Shown piece after piece: positions 61,534 through 64,000 of a stretch of DNA of 64,000 nt; the first letter of the stretch is position 1; each line of letters opens with the position of its first letter. The translations under genes and the position numbers were made by a program. Where the stretch lies: contig OZ244777.1 in assembly GCA_965219495.1 (NCBI GenBank), positions 4,617,344 through 4,681,343 of the forward strand, read 5' to 3'. The stretch comes from CAZPXZ01 sp965219495 (GTDB lineage Bacteria; Pseudomonadota; Alphaproteobacteria; Rhodobacterales; CAZPXZ01). The notes beneath the pieces were generated by a model. It did no database searches. It saw only the letters and a list, made by a program, of their open reading frames with translations, and was not told the DNA's origin.

Positions 61534-64000
61534 TTACTCTCTACGGATGTACCAAGTCTTGCGAGTACGGCGAAGGGAGAATTCGGATCGATCGGTTTCT
61601 TCGCCCGGGCCGGAGAAAATTTTCGGGGGTGGTCATTCTTGGTGGAATTCCGATCCGGCTGCGATGATTGGAGACGGGTCCGCCCCGCCTTGGTCCGGTT
61701 GCGGCGGAGGGGTTTCTTTCGTTTCAACTTGTGAAAGAAATAGACGACGGAAGGCCCGGCGTCGGAATGCGGGAGGAGAGCTCTCGCCGACTGCGGGGTT
61801 TCGTCTTCGGTTTTATCCGGCTTCGGGGTCTCGGGAGCCGCCTCAGCAGTTGGCCGTTCCCGACGCTCGGCTTCGTAGCCAAGACCAACCATCACATCGC
61901 GAAATTCGTCCGGCGTGCATCCGGTGATTGACAGCATGTCCCGGTTGCTCTCGAAACCTTCGCCATGGTCTGCCTCGCGCACCAGATCTTCCAGGCGTTC
62001 CAGAATATCGATGCGCACGGCGCGCTTTCCGCAATGATGGAAACCCGACATCGGATAGTAGCCACGTCGGCTACTGTCCTCCGCCGGAATGTTCACCAGC
62101 CCGGGGGGAGGCGGCTGGAGATCAGTACCTCCGTCACCGATCCCCCAGAGCAGCAATCTCCACCGCGTAGGCAGGGGCTTGAGAAGCGCCGGCAGGAAAA
62201 CATACCGGAAGCCAAACCGCACTCCGTGCTTCCGGAGCGGGCGACGATCATCCTGCGAGAGGTCTGCGATATCGGCGCGGGCCGTGCGGCGTTCGAGAAT
62301 GCCGAAGCCTTCGACCAGCCTGTACGCAATGCCGCGGCCGACCCCGCTGATCTCCGTATTTTCCTTGAGCGCAATCAGCGGCTCGAACGCGGTGCGGATC
62401 TGTGATTCGAGCCAAGCTCTCACGCGCATGCGAATCCGTTCCACATCTTCCGCCGCAGCCGTTTCCTCAATCATCAGGCGAAAATCCGGCTGCATTGCTT
62501 CAGGTCCGCGGAAAAGGCGGGCAAGCGGCGCATTCTTCCACATGACGGTAGCGTCATCTCCGACGGCGAATTCGCTGTCGGGGGCGGTCGAAAGTGCGGT
62601 GGCGCGACGGGCGATGGCAGGCCGGATTGCGGCAATGCGCGCAGCGCGCTCCGGATCGGAGACAGGTCGCTCTCCACTCTCGATTGGCCGGAAACGGCAG
62701 CCTTCAAGGAATCCGACCGGCTGCCCATCCACCAGCACCGTCATGTCGTCTTTCAGCGAAATCATGGGGGCTTCGCGTCGATTATGGCTCTTGGCCAGGA
62801 TAATTGCCCGGCGATCGATAAAACGGGCGACCAGGCGCGCGTGCAGCGCATCAGAAAGCTTGTCTTCGATAGCACGGGTGCGGTCGCGCCAATATTCCGG
62901 ATCTTCATGCCACGCGGACTGGTTTGCAATGTATTGCCAGGTTCGCGCGTGCGCCAGTCGGGCGGACAGATCCACAATATCGCCTGCCGTATTGTCGACT
63001 CGGGCAAGATTCTTGGCAACCCAGTCCTCGGGCAAGGTGCCGGGACGCTGCAACCGGTAGCGGAATGCTTCCTCCGCAATTCCCGCATGATGGCCAGGCG
63101 AGATCTTCGGGTAGTCGGGAATTCGGCAGGCGTCCCACAAGACTCGCACGCATTCGGGTGAGGAGGCTGCGTCCCGGACATCCGGAATTTCGGCCAGAAT
63201 TTGAAGGGCACGATGGTCCGTGCCTTCTCTCGGCCGAATGAGATTTGTCTGGTCAGAGGCTTGATTCAAGCTGGCGAGAAGGGCTGCAATCGAAGTGAAT
63301 TCAAGTTTGGCGTTTCGCCAGCGGAGAGATTCCACGGGCGGGAACCGCTGCTCTTCCACCGCGCGAACTGCCCTGGGGGATATTTCTTCGACGCTTCCAG
63401 AAACGCCGAACGTGCCCGGGCTGCGGTGGCGGCCTGCGCGTCCGGCAATCTGGCCAATTTCTTCGACTTCCAGTTCGCGACGGACATGTCCGTCGAACTT
63501 GGAGAGGGCGGCGAACGAGACGTGATCGACATCGAGATTCAAGCCCATGCCAATGGCGTCGGTCGCCACGATCGTGTCCACCTCCCCGCCTTGGAAGAGA
63601 GCTACCTGTGCATTGCGCGTGCGCGGGCTGAGAGCGCCAAGTACGACCGCAGCACCCCCTTTGCGGTGCCGAACCAATTCGGCGATGGCGTAGACTTCAT
63701 CTGCCGAGAACGCGACAACGGCGGATCGTGGAGGCAGTCGGTCCAACCGGGTGCGAGGGGTGTAGGTCAGAGCCGAGAACCGCTGTCGACCGGCAAACTT
63801 CGCTTCCGGCACCAACTGGCGAATGCGTTGCTCCATGCTGTGAGAGCCCAGAAAAAGAGTTTCCGCAAGGCCCCGGGCATGCAACAGGCGATCCGTAAAC
63901 ACATGGCCGCGCTCGGGGTCGGCGCAAAGCTGGATTTCGTCTACCGCAAGAAATTCGCAACGCCGATCTTGCGGCATCGCTTCCACAGTACAGACCATGA
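61530..64000 (-). CDS. SUV3-like DEAD/H helicase, C-terminal 820+ residues (5' end outside window)
   Basis: The gene continues past the right edge; the ATP-binding P-loop is not visible. Seen from the N-terminal side: AVDEIQLCADPERGHVFTD (motif II, DEIQ), VLGALSPRTRN, TDAIGMGLNLDVD (motif V) and QIAGRAGRHRSPGTFG (motif VI), then SUV3-type C-terminal domains and a low-complexity charged tail. SUV3 is the mitochondrial degradosome helicase; bacterial relatives probably work on RNA. It is co-transcribed with the S4 protein. Confidence 0.88.
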   Translation of the reverse strand, partial: MVCTVEAMPQDRRCEFLAVDEIQLCADPERGHVFTDRLLHARGLAETLFLGSHSMEQRIRQLVPEAKFAGRQRFSALTYTPRTRLDRLPPRSAVVAFSADEVYAIAELVRHRKGGAAVVLGALSPRTRNAQVALFQGGEVDTIVATDAIGMGLNLDVDHVSFAALSKFDGHVRRELEVEEIGQIAGRAGRHRSPGTFGVSGSVEEISPRAVRAVEEQRFPPVESLRWRNAKLEFTSIAALLASLNQASDQTNLIRPREGTDHRALQILAEIPDVRDAASSPECVRVLWDACRIPDYPKISPGHHAGIAEEAFRYRLQRPGTLPEDWVAKNLARVDNTAGDIVDLSARLAHARTWQYIANQSAWHEDPEYWRDRTRAIEDKLSDALHARLVARFIDRRAIILAKSHNRREAPMISLKDDMTVLVDGQPVGFLEGCRFRPIESGERPVSDPERAARIAAIRPAIARRATALSTAPDSEFAVGDDATVMWKNAPLARLFRGPEAMQPDFRLMIEETAAAEDVERIRMRVRAWLESQIRTAFEPLIALKENTEISGVGRGIAYRLVEGFGILERRTARADIADLSQDDRRPLRKHGVRFGFRYVFLPALLKPLPTRWRLLLWGIGDGGTDLQPPPPGLVNIPAEDSSRRGYYPMSGFHHCGKRAVRIDILERLEDLVREADHGEGFESNRDMLSITGCTPDEFRDVMVGLGYEAERRERPTAEAAPETPKPDKTEDETPQSARALLPHSDAGPSVVYFFHKLKRKKPLRRNRTKAGRTRLQSSQPDRNSTKNDHPRKFSPARAKKPIDPNSPFAVLARLGTSVESK

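Overview
The window looks like a chromosomal segment of an alphaproteobacterium. The gene order is the main evidence: moaB / family-4 UDG / ETF-QO / TPR protein / ispE; argS / nagZ / scpA / scpB; rpmF-plsX-fabH-ihfA-merR; glyA-nrdR-ribD, with ribE-ribBA-ribH-nusB close by; rluD next to a DUF6476-like gene and rpoH; ctaC-ctaB-ctaF-ctaG; glpX-recJ; and a SUV3-like helicase with an S4 protein. DUF1244, DUF465, a long-form dCTP deaminase and a RibBA with a degenerate cyclohydrolase half fit the same group. Genus cannot be told from the window.

Layout. 1-10459: end of a glycosyltransferase pair, moaB, UDG, ETF-QO, a TPR protein, isoprenoid genes (ispE, polyprenyl synthase), a tRNA-type methyltransferase and an M20 amidohydrolase. 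10460-12986: a small scar with a broken IS5-type transposase and a stretch resembling a group II intron 5' domain, then a DUF465 gene, a glutamine amidotransferase and the second copy of a dispersed repeat whose first copy is at about 950. 12987-23745: rplM-rpsI, argC, xth, erpA, argS, nagZ, scpAB, dCTP deaminase, tRNA-Pro and a MerR regulator. 23761-32372: ihfA, the fabH/plsX/rpmF group, bamE, an MFS transporter, nusB and riboflavin genes, and an aquaporin. 32422-45009: formate-THF ligase, ribD, nrdR, glyA, nadK, a PerM-like transporter, DUF1244, an OmpA-type lipoprotein, oligoendopeptidase F, rpoH and rluD.

45010-53844 is the accessory region. It holds decayed transposases of at least three lineages (one split by a later insertion), a VapBC pair, two sets of short repeats at an exact 22-bp period, an orphan LacI-type palindrome, an intact two-gene oxidoreductase/dioxygenase operon with a broken GntR-type gene upstream, an integrase scrap and a tRNA-Glu(CTC) at the right edge. 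This pattern suggests an old genomic island that entered at the tRNA. 54230-64000 returns to core genes: gshA, cytochrome oxidase subunit II with its assembly genes, glpX, recJ, an S4 protein and a truncated helicase.

How the genes fit together: aerobic respiration (ETF-QO, cytochrome oxidase parts, heme O synthase, polyprenyl tail synthesis probably for ubiquinone), one-carbon metabolism (glyA, fhs), riboflavin supply, phospholipid/fatty acid initiation (plsX, fabH) and translation/replication housekeeping. No intact new defence or biosynthetic system was found. The items most worth checking are the dispersed repeat pair, the 22-bp-period repeats, the PhyH/SAF-oxidoreductase operon, and fhs plus an aquaporin lying between ribD and ribE.
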